A DNA stretch of 64,000 nt. Source: Acanthochlamys bracteata (lineage: Eukaryota; Streptophyta; Magnoliopsida; Pandanales; Velloziaceae). The notes below the pieces were generated by a model that worked only from the letters and a program-made list of their open reading frames with translations, made no database searches and was not told the DNA's origin. This document shows, piece after piece, positions 52,591 to 64,000 of the stretch. Position 1 is the first letter of the stretch. Each line of letters opens with the position of its first letter. Made by a program: the position numbers and the translations under genes. The stretch is taken from assembly GCA_019914995.1 (NCBI GenBank), contig CM034137.1:5607155-5671154 (forward strand), in the 5' to 3' direction.

Positions 52591-52599
52591 AAACTATAA

Positions 52600-54441
52600 T
52601 TCTTAATTATTGTTATCATCAAAATCAATCTTGAAGTTCCAACAGCTACCAATTCTAAACACGAAACACTATAATCAACCACTAAACAATGATTTATCTA
52701 GTTATCCGTTCTTACTTTCTATCACCAATCAACAAATATCATCAAAGGTACATAGCCCTCTACTTAGTATAGTATATATTTCGTACTTTAGCTTTTGAAC
52801 ATTTTTTTTTTCGAATTGTTCAATGGCAATATTGCACTTACAAATATTTTTTGACGTAGCTTCGTTTTCTTCTTGTATTGTCAATTTTGTTTTAAAATAA
52901 ATTTTTTTCTTATTTTTGCAAAATAAATCATAATCTATCCAACCATATAAATATAAATATTCTCTAAAATCTGACATTATCTCTTATAAATAGTGTCATG
53001 CCTCTTCACTTATAGATATTCTTCTTCTTTTGAATTACCCAATTTTTCATTACAAGCTCGATCAATTAAATAGTACTTTCAACCTTCTCCTTACGAAAGT
53101 ATTCGCTATTTATAATTTAACTTTTTTGCTATCTTTTGAATCTCACATTTCAAAATAGCAAGGACGAGAAGAAGAAAACTCTTGTCCTAGGAAAAATTAA
53201 TAAGCAGAAAATGCGAGTGTATACTTAGATTAAAAGTTGATTTTATCCGTTCAAAGGCTCTGGTGCAAACTGTAAGATCGTTACAACCATTTGAATGATA
53301 ATTTAGTCAAGGCCGTTGCGTAGCCTACTAATTATAGACCTAGATACTTCAAATGTATATTTTCTCACAAAATTTTTTAATAATCTAAAAGATATGATAT
53401 CTTATTCTTGGTGGAGTGTATGCATATGACTCTGCACATATTACATTCGGATTAATTTCTAAAACGTAGCACCTTAACTAGTAGCAAGGATCTTTATGCT
53501 TCATCCAGTGCTTACCAATCAATTTCTGTTATCTTTAAGAATATGTCATTTGGCTTCTCTTACTTTTCGACATGCCTCATGTAAGCAAGAACTAGGCAAA
53601 ACGAACGACCTTCCTCATTGCGCCCCATCTCGTTTATCCAAACAAATGTCACTACTTACAAATGGTAACCTCTATTGATGGATGGAATTAGTTTTAGGTT
53701 GTCTTCCTGATAATCCCAAACATAGCTGTTATGCTTATTAGGGTAATGTTAATCTTTAGATTCTTCAATTTCTTTACACTTACTTTTCTGAGCATTGTAA
53801 GTGATTATTTTAGTTTTCTTTTAAAATTTAACTCAAATATGGTCGATTGCATGGAGCTTTCTTATATTCCTAGTAAGCCTTTCCTCACCCTCCAAGTTAA
53901 ATTCTTTATAATATATTATATAAATAATCATTAATTAATTTAGTAATTTGAATTTTATATTTTAAAATAATTTATGTTATACTTTTTAAAAATAATTAAC
54001 TTTCCATATTTGCAACGGCGACGTAATTTATGATTTGATAAACTAAATAAGAAAATTTCTAAATATAAAAACTAAATTTATTAACAAAAGTCCAGCGCAG
54101 ACCACATTGCATGATCAAGCTTTCTGTAAATTACATATAATAGCTACGTCTGCGGACTGCCCCTTTCTCCGGACTGTAAAAAGATACACTATTACGAATG
54201 TAACTGATCAGTAGCCCGATCGTGCAAAGTTGTTGGAGGAAATTAACAGCTGTCCGTGAAAAACTTCTCGCGCAAAACCGTGTTCCGCTTGTCGCACGTG
54301 TCGCACACGCTCCTGATTCCTGAACCTTTTTTATCTTCACTGCCATCGGCGACTAGAGAAGTCTGCCAAGAACGACGACAAATTACCAGAAACCATTTCC
54401 ATATTTTCACATAGACAGAGAGAACAGAGAATATTCGGAGA
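52600..54441. other. Intergenic DNA and promoter side of the USP gene
   Basis: No gene recognised. The frames at 52610-53934 have no motif. 53940-54080 is AT-rich. 54130-54440 is less AT-rich, with CGCGCAAAACCG and TCGCACGTGTCGCACACG words (a CACGTG-like G-box core at about 54295), and is the likely promoter/5' leader of the downstream USP gene. Confidence 0.5.
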
Positions 54442-57400
54442 ATGGCAGACGGCGGCGGAGGAGATGGGAAGGAGCCAACTAGGGTAATGATTGCAGTGAA
54501 CGAATCGTCGATCAAAGGGTACCCACACGCGTCGATCAGCAGCAGATCCGCTTTCCAGTGGACTCTTCAGAAGATTGTTCGTTCTAATACTTCCGGCTTC
54601 AAACTTCTCTTTCTTCATGTCCAGGTTCCCGACGAAGACGGTATCCCCTCGTCCCACTCTCCTTGTTCTTCTAATTTTTTTTTCTAGTCGGATATGTTTC
54701 CCGTATTTCAGATATGTTTGACGCTGTGTTTGATTGAGTGAATGGTTGGAGCTTGACCTGAGTGTTCTGTTTTTCTCGAAATTAGATTAGTATCTGGATT
54801 AACTATTCTTCGAATAGTTTGATCATTTGACGGGGAAAAAATATGAAATGATTGGGTAACGTTCTAGGGATGCGTTTATGTTGGACTCTTCAATTTCTTG
54901 TGCTCATTGTTACTTGCCTGTAGGTAGCCCCCCTAATTGACTGCTTTCTAGTTGATGGTAATTGGTAGCCTGGGGGATGCATTTAGCCAATATAGTTCAA
55001 TCATGCTAATCTGTTGTGCTTTTGTAACCACTACCATGATAATTTAGGTGTTTGTGCTTCATTTAGTAGGTGCATGTTGGATACTAAAGAAAAGAGACAA
55101 ATTGATTGGATCATATCATTCTTTGAATAAGATAGGGTTTATTTTCTACATCTATAGCAAGCTGCTTCTGTATTGACGTGCATATTCGAGTGGAAATAAT
55201 GTCCTCCGCAATCTTGAAAAGCTTGGCTTATTAAGACATTTTTAATGCATTCTTGTATTCATAACTTGATGTTTAATAGAATTAAATGATGATGTTATCA
55301 ACAATATTTGTTTCTAATATACCTTATCTTTCTATTTTATTGCATACTATTACAAGTTTATTCTTTAGGTAGTGTAAAATGTAGCAGTGATTGTCTTCTC
55401 AGTTCTGTGGCTGAGATAGATACACTGATGTGTAAGAGTTTGGGAACTATTAGTGCTCGAATAGTAAAAGTGCAAAGGTTCAGTTCAATAAAATGGAGGT
55501 ACCCTTATTAAAAAGAGCCATGAGGACTCGTCATATTGGGTTTCATCTATAAAATAAACATTGATAGCAGAGTGCATTAAATTCGTACTTTAATTACTTG
55601 GGATGTAGAAACTATTCCATGACATCTAGAGCTTCCTGGTTTTCTTTGAAGTTTCCAGTTGGATGATTTGTAGGTGGACTTAGTTTACCACTATTGTGGC
55701 AGAATAAGACAATAACAACTAGTCAATATACATTTTCCCTTACAGTGGATGAGATTCTATTCATAGAGAGTTTCAATTCACTTGGTTCACCAAAAAGTGG
55801 TGGACCGAGTAAAGAACTTCTTGCTTGAGGGAGAACCCTTTGATGGAGGATGCAGAATTTTCGTTGTTTGCAGAGAAGCAATATGGAAATAGGAGTAGAG
55901 AATAGCAGTTGATATAGAGAATTTACCTAAGTTAAGTATAGTGATATGATGTGAAATTACTACAGAATGAGGCTGGTGATAGTTTTTCTTATAGAATAAC
56001 TTTTCCATTTCTAACCTGGTATTTGGGAGGGAGCCTTCTGGCATGTTGAGGCTGATGTTCTTTCGCAATGAACTCTGTGATCATGCCTAAAGCTTAAATC
56101 GATGTGTTTACAGGGCTTCACTTGACTTGTAAGATAGATTTTCTTTAGCACAGTTTTGAAAGGTGTTTACTGGTTTTGAGGGATTACTTTAAAGTGTGTA
56201 TGCTGCCAAGAAAGGTGTCATATCCTCGATAACCTGTTTTATCTGATTGTAATTTGTATTAAACTATGCTGTGTCATATGTGCATTGTAAAATCAATTAA
56301 TAAAGAGACTCTTATTAGATATTAGCTGTTTTTGTTGCCTCTTTAATCTCCCACTAGTTAGGGAAGCTGCAACTATTGGCAAGCATTGTGTGCCTCAACT
56401 CATACTTGGTAGTTCTTCTAGATTGTGTACATTTACCAAATTGTTTACGTTTACCACATTGCTCATATTTGTACAGATCAGCTCTTACATTAGTTGAAGG
56501 TGATTGCATGCACGATAATGTTTTATAGAAGTCAGTGTCAATCAAAGCAAATGTCTGATGCTCTCAGCTTGTATGTCCTTTCGTATTTATTTTATGATTA
56601 TACATGCTTGCTGTAAACTCTTGGTTATGTCAAATCTGTTTGATCCTCGTGAAATTTGTCTTCACATCTCATGTATCAGGTGTGAATGTTGTTATTTCCC
56701 CCTTGGTTTTAGGATTTGATGACATGGACAGTCTCTATGCGTCACCTGAAGACTTCCATAATGTAGCTAACAGGGACAAGGTGCGAGGCCTTCACTTGTT
56801 GGAGTACTTCGTTGGATGCTGTCATGAGCTAGGGGTAATGATGTCCTTTGAAGCAAATTACTGTATTTTGTTCTTGTCATCCTTATTATAGATTGGAAAT
56901 GTTGCTAATGCATCATAATGGTTTTAAAAATACAATCAAACTCAGATAAAATGTGAATCATGGTTAAAGAAAGGCGATCCAAAAGAAGTTATCTGTAGTG
57001 AGGTGAAGCGTGTCAAACCAGACTTCCTCGTCCTAGGATGCAGGGGCCTTGGACCCTTCCAGAGGTACATCTTTCTGTCTTTCTCTCTGTGCTGTGTTAT
57101 TCCCCTTTATGAATTTGAACATCTTATTTACAACTGCATACCATAGGTTTTATCAAATTCTTTATTTTACTGAATGCAAGAACTCTTAGGTTTAAGATGT
57201 ATTCTACATATACTGTAATAGCAGATGCTTAAGTGATAATCGTCCTGACTCAAAGTGACCAGCAGAAGCTACTGGGAAGCATGATTATTGTGTCAAACAC
57301 TTTTTAGTCTTCATGAAAAATATTACCATAATTTGGTTGTCTACATTTTTGTTCTCATTGTATTGATGTTCCTTGCTTTCAATTTACCATTTTTCAACTA

Positions 57401-59119
57401 AATGTATGTATATGTATAAATGTTTTGTTAAATAAAATAAAATAAAATATGATAATATGCTTCAAAAAAGGATATATTTCTCTTTAGATTCACATGCTTA
57501 TACTATTTGAGAGACGGAATGAATATAATTTTAAAGTCGTAGCAAAAAGGGAATCAAATCTGTTTGGCAAATTTGACTTAAAAAAGAAAATTCATATGAG
57601 CCGCAGTCATGGACTAGCAAAAAGGGCAATGTGGTGTATATTCATCACCAAGTTTGTACAGTGCTGGTCTTCCAGTACGAATGCAGCATTTAGAGAAAGC
57701 AAGATTAGTTTGATTGACTCATAATTGAAGGTGTACTAAACATTTCGATTGATATCTGTAATAGATGGCATATAACTTACATATTAGTTTAGTACATCTT
57801 TGTGAATTGCTTGTTGTTTTTATATCTTTTTTAGAAGTATTTGGGAATCCTCATCGCTTTGATGGAGACATTTGTGAGAATTTGTATAGTGTAGACCATT
57901 GAAGGATTTTGTGAAGTGTTCATTGTAACCTTTGTATGGGCCCGTTGAAATAGTCATCTACAATCTAGATTGTCCTGAGTTGTCATTATGAGCGTTCTCA
58001 TTATGAGCCTAGCATTAGGTCAAATAGAAATACCTACTCGATTCAAGTTGAACCAACAGAGTCATGAATTACTTCAAAACCACTTCAGTGAAATTGTTGA
58101 ACAACTTGCTGTTTGGAATTAAATGCCAACGCCCTTTTCCTGGTCTTCCAATGAAATGTGTGGTGCTATCTGCATCCGACATCTTATGATAATAAATATC
58201 ATAGAGTCATAAGGGATATAGGTAGGAATATGTGCATCCAAGTCCAGTCAGATTCATACACTTTGACCTTTTGTGAAAGGGCCAAGACAAGTTTCATTTT
58301 TATATGGAAACATATTCTTGTCCTGCATTTCAGCAAACTAGGGATTGAGTTTCTCATGAAAACTCTGCATTCTAAGAATAGAGTAATGTGTATAATTTAT
58401 ACTTGTGATTTAGCCTGTAGAAAAAAAGTAACAGCAAAGAGCTAAGGATGTGTGGATTTTATTTATTTCAGCAATCATTCTCTTGGAGTTAATTAGTTGA
58501 GCTGTCGATTAGTTGTGCTTAACGTAATTTAAGAAACTTGTAATAAGAAAGTAGGAAGGAGCTACACAGCTAAGTTATTAATGATAGTGTGTGTGAACTA
58601 TTTTTTCACTCCACCATTTATGTTGAGATCCTTATGTCAAAGTGTCTGAGGATAATGTTGGATTTACTACAGGGATCGCTTACTTGTTGGTCTTAATGTA
58701 ATGAGTGATCTTTAATTTACAAGCTTTGCATATAAACACCTTACAGTCTACCGTGATACTCCTTCCCGGCCAAAGTGTTTAATGGTATTCTACTTATGTG
58801 GGGTGTTTATCTCTGATTGTAAGCATCCGTTTATATCAGACATGTCTTCGTGCCCATAAGTTTTAACAGATCCAAATATTTGCACAAGTCCTTTTTGGAT
58901 CCTGCAAAGAAACAGGATAGCCTCTTTTATCTGTGTGCTCTAAAATCCTGTGAGGATAGACTTTTGATTGAATATTTCTGTGCTGTCTAACATGGTTTTA
59001 CATTTTGCAGGGTTTTTGTTGGGACTGTGAGTGAATTCTGTGTGAAGCATGCTGACTGTCCAGTGATCACAATCAAGAGAAAGGCTGAGGAGGCTCCCCA
59101 GGATCCAGTAGATGACTGA
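54442..59119 (+). CDS. Universal stress protein (UspA-like) domain protein, ATP-binding type
   Basis: Exons 54442-54640, 56713-56834, 56946-57064 and 59011-59119 join in phase with GT-AG introns to 182 residues. The UspA fold starts after a Gly/Glu-rich leader with RVMIAVNESS, continues with SRSAFQWTLQKIV and LLFLHVQVPDEDG, and ends PDFLVLGCRGLGPFQR, VGTVSEFCVKHADCPVITIK. The phosphate-binding pattern G-x2-G-x9-G-T is intact (G138, G141, G151, T152), so ATP binding is expected. Plant members are small soluble proteins induced by stress or hypoxia; the exact role here is unknown. The start ATG is followed by MADGGGGDGKEPTRV and sits just downstream of an AG-rich leader. Introns 1 (about 2.1 kb) and 3 (about 1.9 kb) are long but show no delimited insertion. 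Confidence 0.95.
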
Positions 59120-60640
59120 AAATTATGATGTCAGCATGATTCATGGTTGCCTAGTGTATAAATTGCATAGAACATTTCAACAAGTCATTTGAAAGGGAAA
59201 TCGATGGATTTAGTTTTCAAAATGGACTATGAAAATCATCAGTCATGTATGTTAAGACACTGGCAACGGAAAGTTCTCTTGGCTATCATTTCAGTGTTGG
59301 CCTGTTAGTCTTGGAGCTTGTTTTGAAGCTAAATTCTGTATGAGTGGTATTACACCTTGTATGGATTGCATGTTAGCTTTCAACAATGAGAAAAATTAGT
59401 GGATTTAGATTTGTAGATGGAAGGAGAAACATTCAAATCATGAATCATACAACTAATGTGAAATAATTGTGTCTAGATGGTATACTTCTAGTAGAAAAGC
59501 AACAGAATCAAATTTCTCTCAAGCTTGTGCTTGAAGTTTGCTTTTGGTGTTCTGCTCGTAGTGGTGGAGCTCGTTTGAATCCAAATTCTCCGTGGTTGTG
59601 TTTTCTGTTTAGGTCCCTATTTCGCAGCTAGCCTTCGATTAAAATGCTCATCTCAAACTGGAATTCCAGGTCCTTGTATTGTACTTTGCTTGCATCTTTG
59701 GTTCAGGAGTGCTAGGCTCAAAACCAAAGTATATATGTCAAAGGCAGTATATGACTTTGATTTGCCGAAGCTTCTGGTTTGAGAAATGTTTACCACAGAG
59801 CCTTCGGATAAAGCATGCCACTCTTGCAAGGACTGATCAGACAGGGGCAATGAAGACTAGACAGAAGGTGCCCCTTGGGTGTTGGTGTAGGTTGAGCAGA
59901 GAAGGATTCTGTGTACATCAGGGGCTGTTGTGTAAGGGAAAACATTTTCTGAGGTTTCTGCAAAGAAACAAGGGGTTTGAAGTGATGAATACTTGCTGAA
60001 GACAAAAATAGGTGTGGAATGAGTTGAAGTAGGCCGAGGGACTTGCTTTAGCAGGAACAGAGATGAATCACTCTTGGTCACAGTATCAGGGTGTGTAAAT
60101 GCTTAGTTGTCATAGAAAGTGTACTCTTGATCTCTTTGCAACTTGTTTAAAGGCTTTAAAGTTCAAAAATTAAACTACAGCAAGACTACCATAGCAAGTT
60201 TGCTGCTTTTGTTGTAGCGTGTGAGATAAACAAATCCTATGAGATAAACAATCTGAAGTTCCTGTCTCAAACGGGAGGATACAGGAACCCTGGATGGACA
60301 GAGCGATATCTTCTCAACTGGAATTCAACACTAAACTTAAGCAGTGATGTGGCTGGTTCTGTTTCACGCATCCTTTCTTCGCCTTTTCTGCACCCTCAAA
60401 TTGGCTTGCTCGTTTTTCTTCGATCTCAATGGTCACTTTGATCTCGACCAACTCAGAGAAGAAGAACTGACTTAGACATGGCACCATTCAAACCACAAAG
60501 ACTCATCCATCAACAGGCTTAGTGCCATCTCCTCCATACTATCAGGAATAAGTAGTTCATTCAAGATGGAATATGAAATAGAATCAAACTCCAGAGAGTT
60601 ATAACTGTACATAGTGAATTCAGACCAGACCGTTAGGGTA
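59120..60640. other. USP 3' UTR and unassigned downstream sequence
   Basis: The USP 3' UTR probably runs to about 59400. From 59500 to 60480 the composition is more balanced, and overlapping frames exist on both strands (59679-59999 +, 60005-59790 -), but none shows a motif I recognise. It could be a decayed gene fragment or a long non-coding transcript. Confidence 0.4.
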
Positions 60641-61640
60641 AAAAATCTGTAAACTAATCGGATTTGTAGTTGATCCAAATTGACCCGAACCGATCAGGAT
60701 GGTTTTCTAGTTGATCTATAGATCCAACTGATTAAAAGAAAAAAAGCAAAATTGTTGTTATTCGCAGTTTTTTTTTTATTTTTTTAATGCTGGCAATATA
60801 TGACCCTATCGAAAATGCAACCAAAAATCGACCCATTTAATTAGGATTATGGTTAAAAAATTTGACCCGTATAAATATATGAATTAGGTTAGGATTGAAC
60901 GAATTTGACCCGGTTATTAAATAGGTCGATCCGGAATAATCCGAAATTAACCCACCAATCCGAATAGCTATCTCTTGAAGAATAACATTTGATTTTTCCT
61001 TTCCGTTTATTAAAATATTAGCAATAAAAATAATCGATAATAGTAATTTATAAATTATTAAATTATATAGTATTATGATTAATTATTATTTTTATATCTT
61101 AATAAAATAGTATAAGATGAGAATTATAATATTATCAAAAGTATTACTATGTAGGTATTTATCTAATGACGAATTTGAATTTTGTATAAAAATTTTTATC
61201 AAAATTTGTTAGATGACTATATTTATCAAAATTTTTATTGAAATTATTAGTATGTATTTATAATTATAAAATTTCAGCTGTCACCATATATTTTCAAAAA
61301 CTAAAAATAAATTTTTTTGAATTTTTAAACCGATGAAGATATTAAAGAAAGCACATTTTGACGGGTATTTACTATATCTAGTCACTAAGAATATCGTGCA
61401 CTTTTATTACAATTAATATTATAAATTTCGCTGAAGGTTAAAAATAAACTAAAAATTATAATTATTAAGTGGATCAATTCGAATTTGATCCGTTTATTAA
61501 TAGGTTAGGTTAGGGTTGACAATTTTGACCCGTATAAATTCATGAGTTATGTTAGGCTTGAATAAATTTGACCCGATTATTAAATAAATCGATTCGAAAC
61601 TAACCCATCAATCCAAATTGCAATCTCTATTTTTTCTTCT
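60640..61640. repeat. Decayed hAT-like repeat with a direct duplication
   Basis: AATTTGACCCGGTTATTAAA followed by TAGGTCGATCCGGAATAATC at about 60900 recurs as AATTTGACCCGATTATTAAA with TAAATCGATTCGAAACTAAC at about 61568. Both are followed by AACCCA(C/T)CAATCC. The GACCCG/GGGTCAA vocabulary is the same as in the MITE at 63303-63847, so these are probably old members of that family. No target duplication found. Confidence 0.55.
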
Positions 61641-62386
61641 AGTGGAGATGGGGTTCGTACTGTCATGCGTTGCCACTCTTCCTCCTTTTTCTGCTGGAGT
61701 TCTTGTTGAGAATGGTCACGAGCGACGGACCCCTTATTTCGGCCCTGAAGACGGTGGCGATCGAAGCTGAGACCTCCTATGGATAAATGTGCTTCACAGG
61801 CCCATTTGATATGGCAGATCTATCATTGATGCCGTAGGATCGATGCTATTTTCATCGAACGACTATTGTTAGGGTGGAATCTTGACCGCAGTAAAACAAT
61901 GTTTTAGATTACCGGCTCTAGCGCTACCATTATCTCTGATAATACAGATCAGAAACTCTAGTGCTAATCACGACCAGAGTGATGTGGTCGCTATTGCTAG
62001 TAGTGACCAATAATAGGTTGGTCGCCATTATAATGTTATTAAAATTTAAATTTTTTAAATATTTGATATTAAAAATATGAACTTTTTAATAAAAATTACA
62101 CATACAATCATAAAAAGTAAACAACATAAGAAGCAAAATAATTACAAACATTCACTAAATTAAATAAAATTAAATATTTAAGTACAAGACACATGATATT
62201 TTCATAATACAATCTCAATATTTGTTTTCATAATGCGGACTTCACACTAAAGTAATGTCATCAACACACATTTTATGCTAGCACCGACGCTAATCATGCG
62301 TATAATATGAAGAAAATCACAATATATAGCAAATTTATAAATTATATATAATAAAAAATTCATAAATATAATATCGTATTTAGTTC
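61641..62386. other. Unassigned stretch
   Basis: 61650-62000 is moderately GC-rich and contains GACGGTGGCGATCGAAGC and repeated CTAGCGCTACC/CTAGTGCTAATC words. There is no intact frame. 62040-62380 is AT-rich. It may be the interior or end of the CACTA element represented at 62821-63290. Confidence 0.35.
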
Positions 62387-62697
62387 ACTCATTCTACTCC
62401 AAATGTAATTCCCTTTTTTTTTACAAATCACTTCACTGAGACGATCGTGTACGCGTAGGTTTCGTAGCTTTTTGACGGCTTCTCTAATTTTTAACCACTT
62501 AAGTTGTTATGATGCTAAGTTTTCGATATATAATGCTTCTAACTCACCCATCCTTATCTCCAAGCGTAATTCTGTTTCTTTTTACAAGTCACTCTCATTG
62601 ATACGGTCGTATATGCGTAGGTTTCACCGTCTTTTCACCGTTTTTTCTAAGTTTTAACCATTTAAGTCGTTATGAAACTAACTCTTAGTTATATATA
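62387..62697. repeat. Tandem duplication, about 155-bp unit
   Basis: Copy A starts at 62387 and copy B at 62542. Shared words in order: ACTC, TAATTC, TTTTTACAA(A/G)TCACT, GA(C/T)ACG(A/G)TCGT, ACGCGTAGGTTTC or TGCGTAGGTTTC, TTTTTAACCACTTAAGTTG or TTTTAACCATTTAAGTCG, TTATGA. Two diverged copies. No gene. Confidence 0.75.
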
Positions 62698-62820
62698 AAA
62701 ATCTTAATAATGCTTAAATACTTCTAATTAATTCACTTTTTGTAAAATTATAATAAATTTAGTAGTATAATAGAATTATAACAAATTTTAGTTTGCAATA
62801 AAATTTTAATAAATTTTTTT

Positions 62821-63290
62821 TTAGGAAGATAAGATGTTACCTGCACTTATTTCACTTAGTATATCCTTATATACTAAATTATGCAATCCAATTAGCATAA
62901 ATCTTTGCAATAAAATATGATAGTTATGATTTTTCAATCCAAGCATCTTATTATCTTTTATGTTTACACATCTAGAAATATTGGCTGTGTAGCCATTAGA
63001 GAGTTTGACATTTGCTAAAAGTTCACATAATGTCCAACTTTTTTCTGGCATCAAAACATAGTATGCATATGGCTTCAATGTCCTATGTTTTCCTTCACGA
63101 ATAAGATGTAGTTCCGGCCGTATGCCCATCAGTACCATTTGATTTGCCTTTGATATTAATTGAAGTTTCGAAAATACTTTAAGCAATACTTTTTTCAATA
63201 TGCATAATATCAAGATTGTGGCATATCAGCAAATGTCTCCAATAAGACAACTCGCAAAATAACCTTCTTTTGCACCAATTTAGATGTGTA
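62821..63290 (-). pseudogene. CACTA (En/Spm) TNP2-type transposase fragment
   Basis: An open stretch of 130 codons on the minus strand (63213-62821) reads LMGIRPELHLIREGK, then PYAYYVLMPEKSWTLCELL, SNGYTANISRCVNIKDNKM and LKNHNYHILLQRFMLIGLHN. This matches the conserved region of plant CACTA TNP2 transposases (L-H-L, Y-x-L-x-x-x-E, GYxSNISRCV, LKxHDxHVLLQ). Just upstream, in another frame, comes CELSYWRHLLICHNLDIMHI with the family's H-N-L-D-x-M-H-I-E-K motif, so at least one frameshift and one stop lie between. The upstream end stops at the hAT MITE at 63303 and the downstream end at 62821. The N-terminal catalytic part is absent. Confidence 0.8.
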
Positions 63291-63302
63291 TGATATTAGA
63301 TT

Positions 63303-63847
63303 TAGGGGTGGCAATTCGGATTCCTTGGTTGGTTTCGGATTGTCCCATATAATAATCGGGTCAAAATTATTCAACCTTAATCTGACCTATTTATTTATAT
63401 GGGTCAAAGTTATCAACCCTAACCCAATCTATTTATAACCGGGTCAAACTCAGATCGACCCATTTAATAATTAAAATTATTAAAATAAAATAATAAATAT
63501 TAATTTTTAATAATAATATATATAAATTATTAATTATGATATATTTAAAAAGAAAAATATTAATTTTGATAAATTTTATAAATTAAATAAAAATTAGTTA
63601 AATTAAGATAAATCAAAATATATATATATACAAATTAAATTTAAATTATTTGCTATTATTTTCTAATTATTAAATAATATATATTATATAAATAGTTAAA
63701 CGGGTCAATTTTGGGTCAATCCGAATTCGACCCGAACTCGTTTAAAATTTCGGGTTATTTTTGGGTCGATCCAAATCCGGCTAAGAGTTGATCTGAACCC
63801 GAATTTTTCAGATCGGTTTCGGATCGGGTCAGAATTTGCCACCCCTA
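63303..63847. mobile_element. hAT-type MITE with perfect target duplication
   Basis: An exact 8-bp duplication ATTAGATT (63295-63302 and 63848-63855) flanks it. Terminal inverted repeats start TAGGGGTGGCAA at both ends. The subterminal zones are full of GGGTCAA/TTGACCC and TTCGGGT/ACCCGAA words, and the middle (63470-63690) is nearly pure A/T with a TA run. Size 545 bp; no coding frame. The ends and 8-bp duplication fit the hAT superfamily. Confidence 0.95.
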
Positions 63848-63855
63848 ATTAGATT

Positions 63856-64000
63856 GGGCCGAATTTAGACCTTGTTTGGGCTTAGTTTAATTCAGCGCTG
63901 GTCAAGGTCTGATTTTGGTGTTGACAAAGAGTGGCTTTACATATTCGATATAGTTTCAAGTCGAGTAGGATTGTATTTTCTTCCCTGAGTTGACTACCTA
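63856..64000. other. Right end of the window
   Basis: No gene or repeat recognised in the last 145 bases. Confidence 0.4.

Noticed and set aside
54337..54657. 106-residue minus frame overlapping USP exon 1
   Set aside because: Antisense shadow of the USP first exon and leader.

Overview
This is a plant nuclear genome window, most likely from a eudicot. It is AT-rich, its genes have many GT-AG introns, the proteins are plant-type, and transposable elements (TEs) fill the space between and inside the genes. I assembled four protein-coding genes by joining exons whose phases agree: the 3' end of an ATM kinase gene (+, 1-1399), a complete RBX1 RING-box gene (+, 16299-18830), a complete 20-exon STE20/Fray-like Ser/Thr kinase gene (-, 32496-20094, 684 aa) and a complete universal-stress-protein gene (+, 54442-59119, 182 aa). 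These have unrelated housekeeping or signalling roles (DNA-damage sensing, cullin E3 ligase, kinase signalling, stress/nucleotide binding). I see no functional cluster or operon-like logic.

Layout. 1-1.6 kb: ATM C-terminus with the FATC end. 2.6-8.6 kb: a decayed Athila/Tat-like Ty3/gypsy composite with two LTRs, a primer-binding site, gag and protease remnants but no RT/IN, and a second 3'-internal segment left of the first LTR. 9.4-10.1 kb: a minus-strand vestige of another gypsy-like element. 11.86-12.6 kb: a minisatellite of about 90 bp period. 16.3-18.8 kb: RBX1. 20.1-33.9 kb: the kinase gene (convergent with RBX1), whose introns hold at least four TE insertions, two of which (a hAT MITE and a truncated RTE-type LINE end) show clear target-site duplications. 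34.4-43.7 kb: a nearly palindromic Mutator-like element (MULE) with arms of about 3.2 kb around a broken FAR1-type transposase. 44.1-50.0 kb: a second, related FAR1-type MULE with a hAT MITE nested in its left arm. 50.4-52.6 kb: an LTR-like Copia-type remnant. 54.4-59.1 kb: the USP gene. 60.6-64 kb: decayed hAT-like repeats, a tandem duplication, a CACTA TNP2 pseudogene fragment and a hAT MITE with a perfect 8-bp target duplication.

The most unusual structure is the pair of neighbouring FAR1-type MULEs. The first has nested inverted repeats at three scales. Its arm boundary lies inside the transposase reading frame, so the start codon and first codons are mirrored in the opposite arm, where ATG has become ATA. 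I found no CRISPR array, rRNA, tRNA or prokaryote-like defence locus. Comparisons were made by eye, so repeat edges are approximate unless a target-site duplication fixes them.
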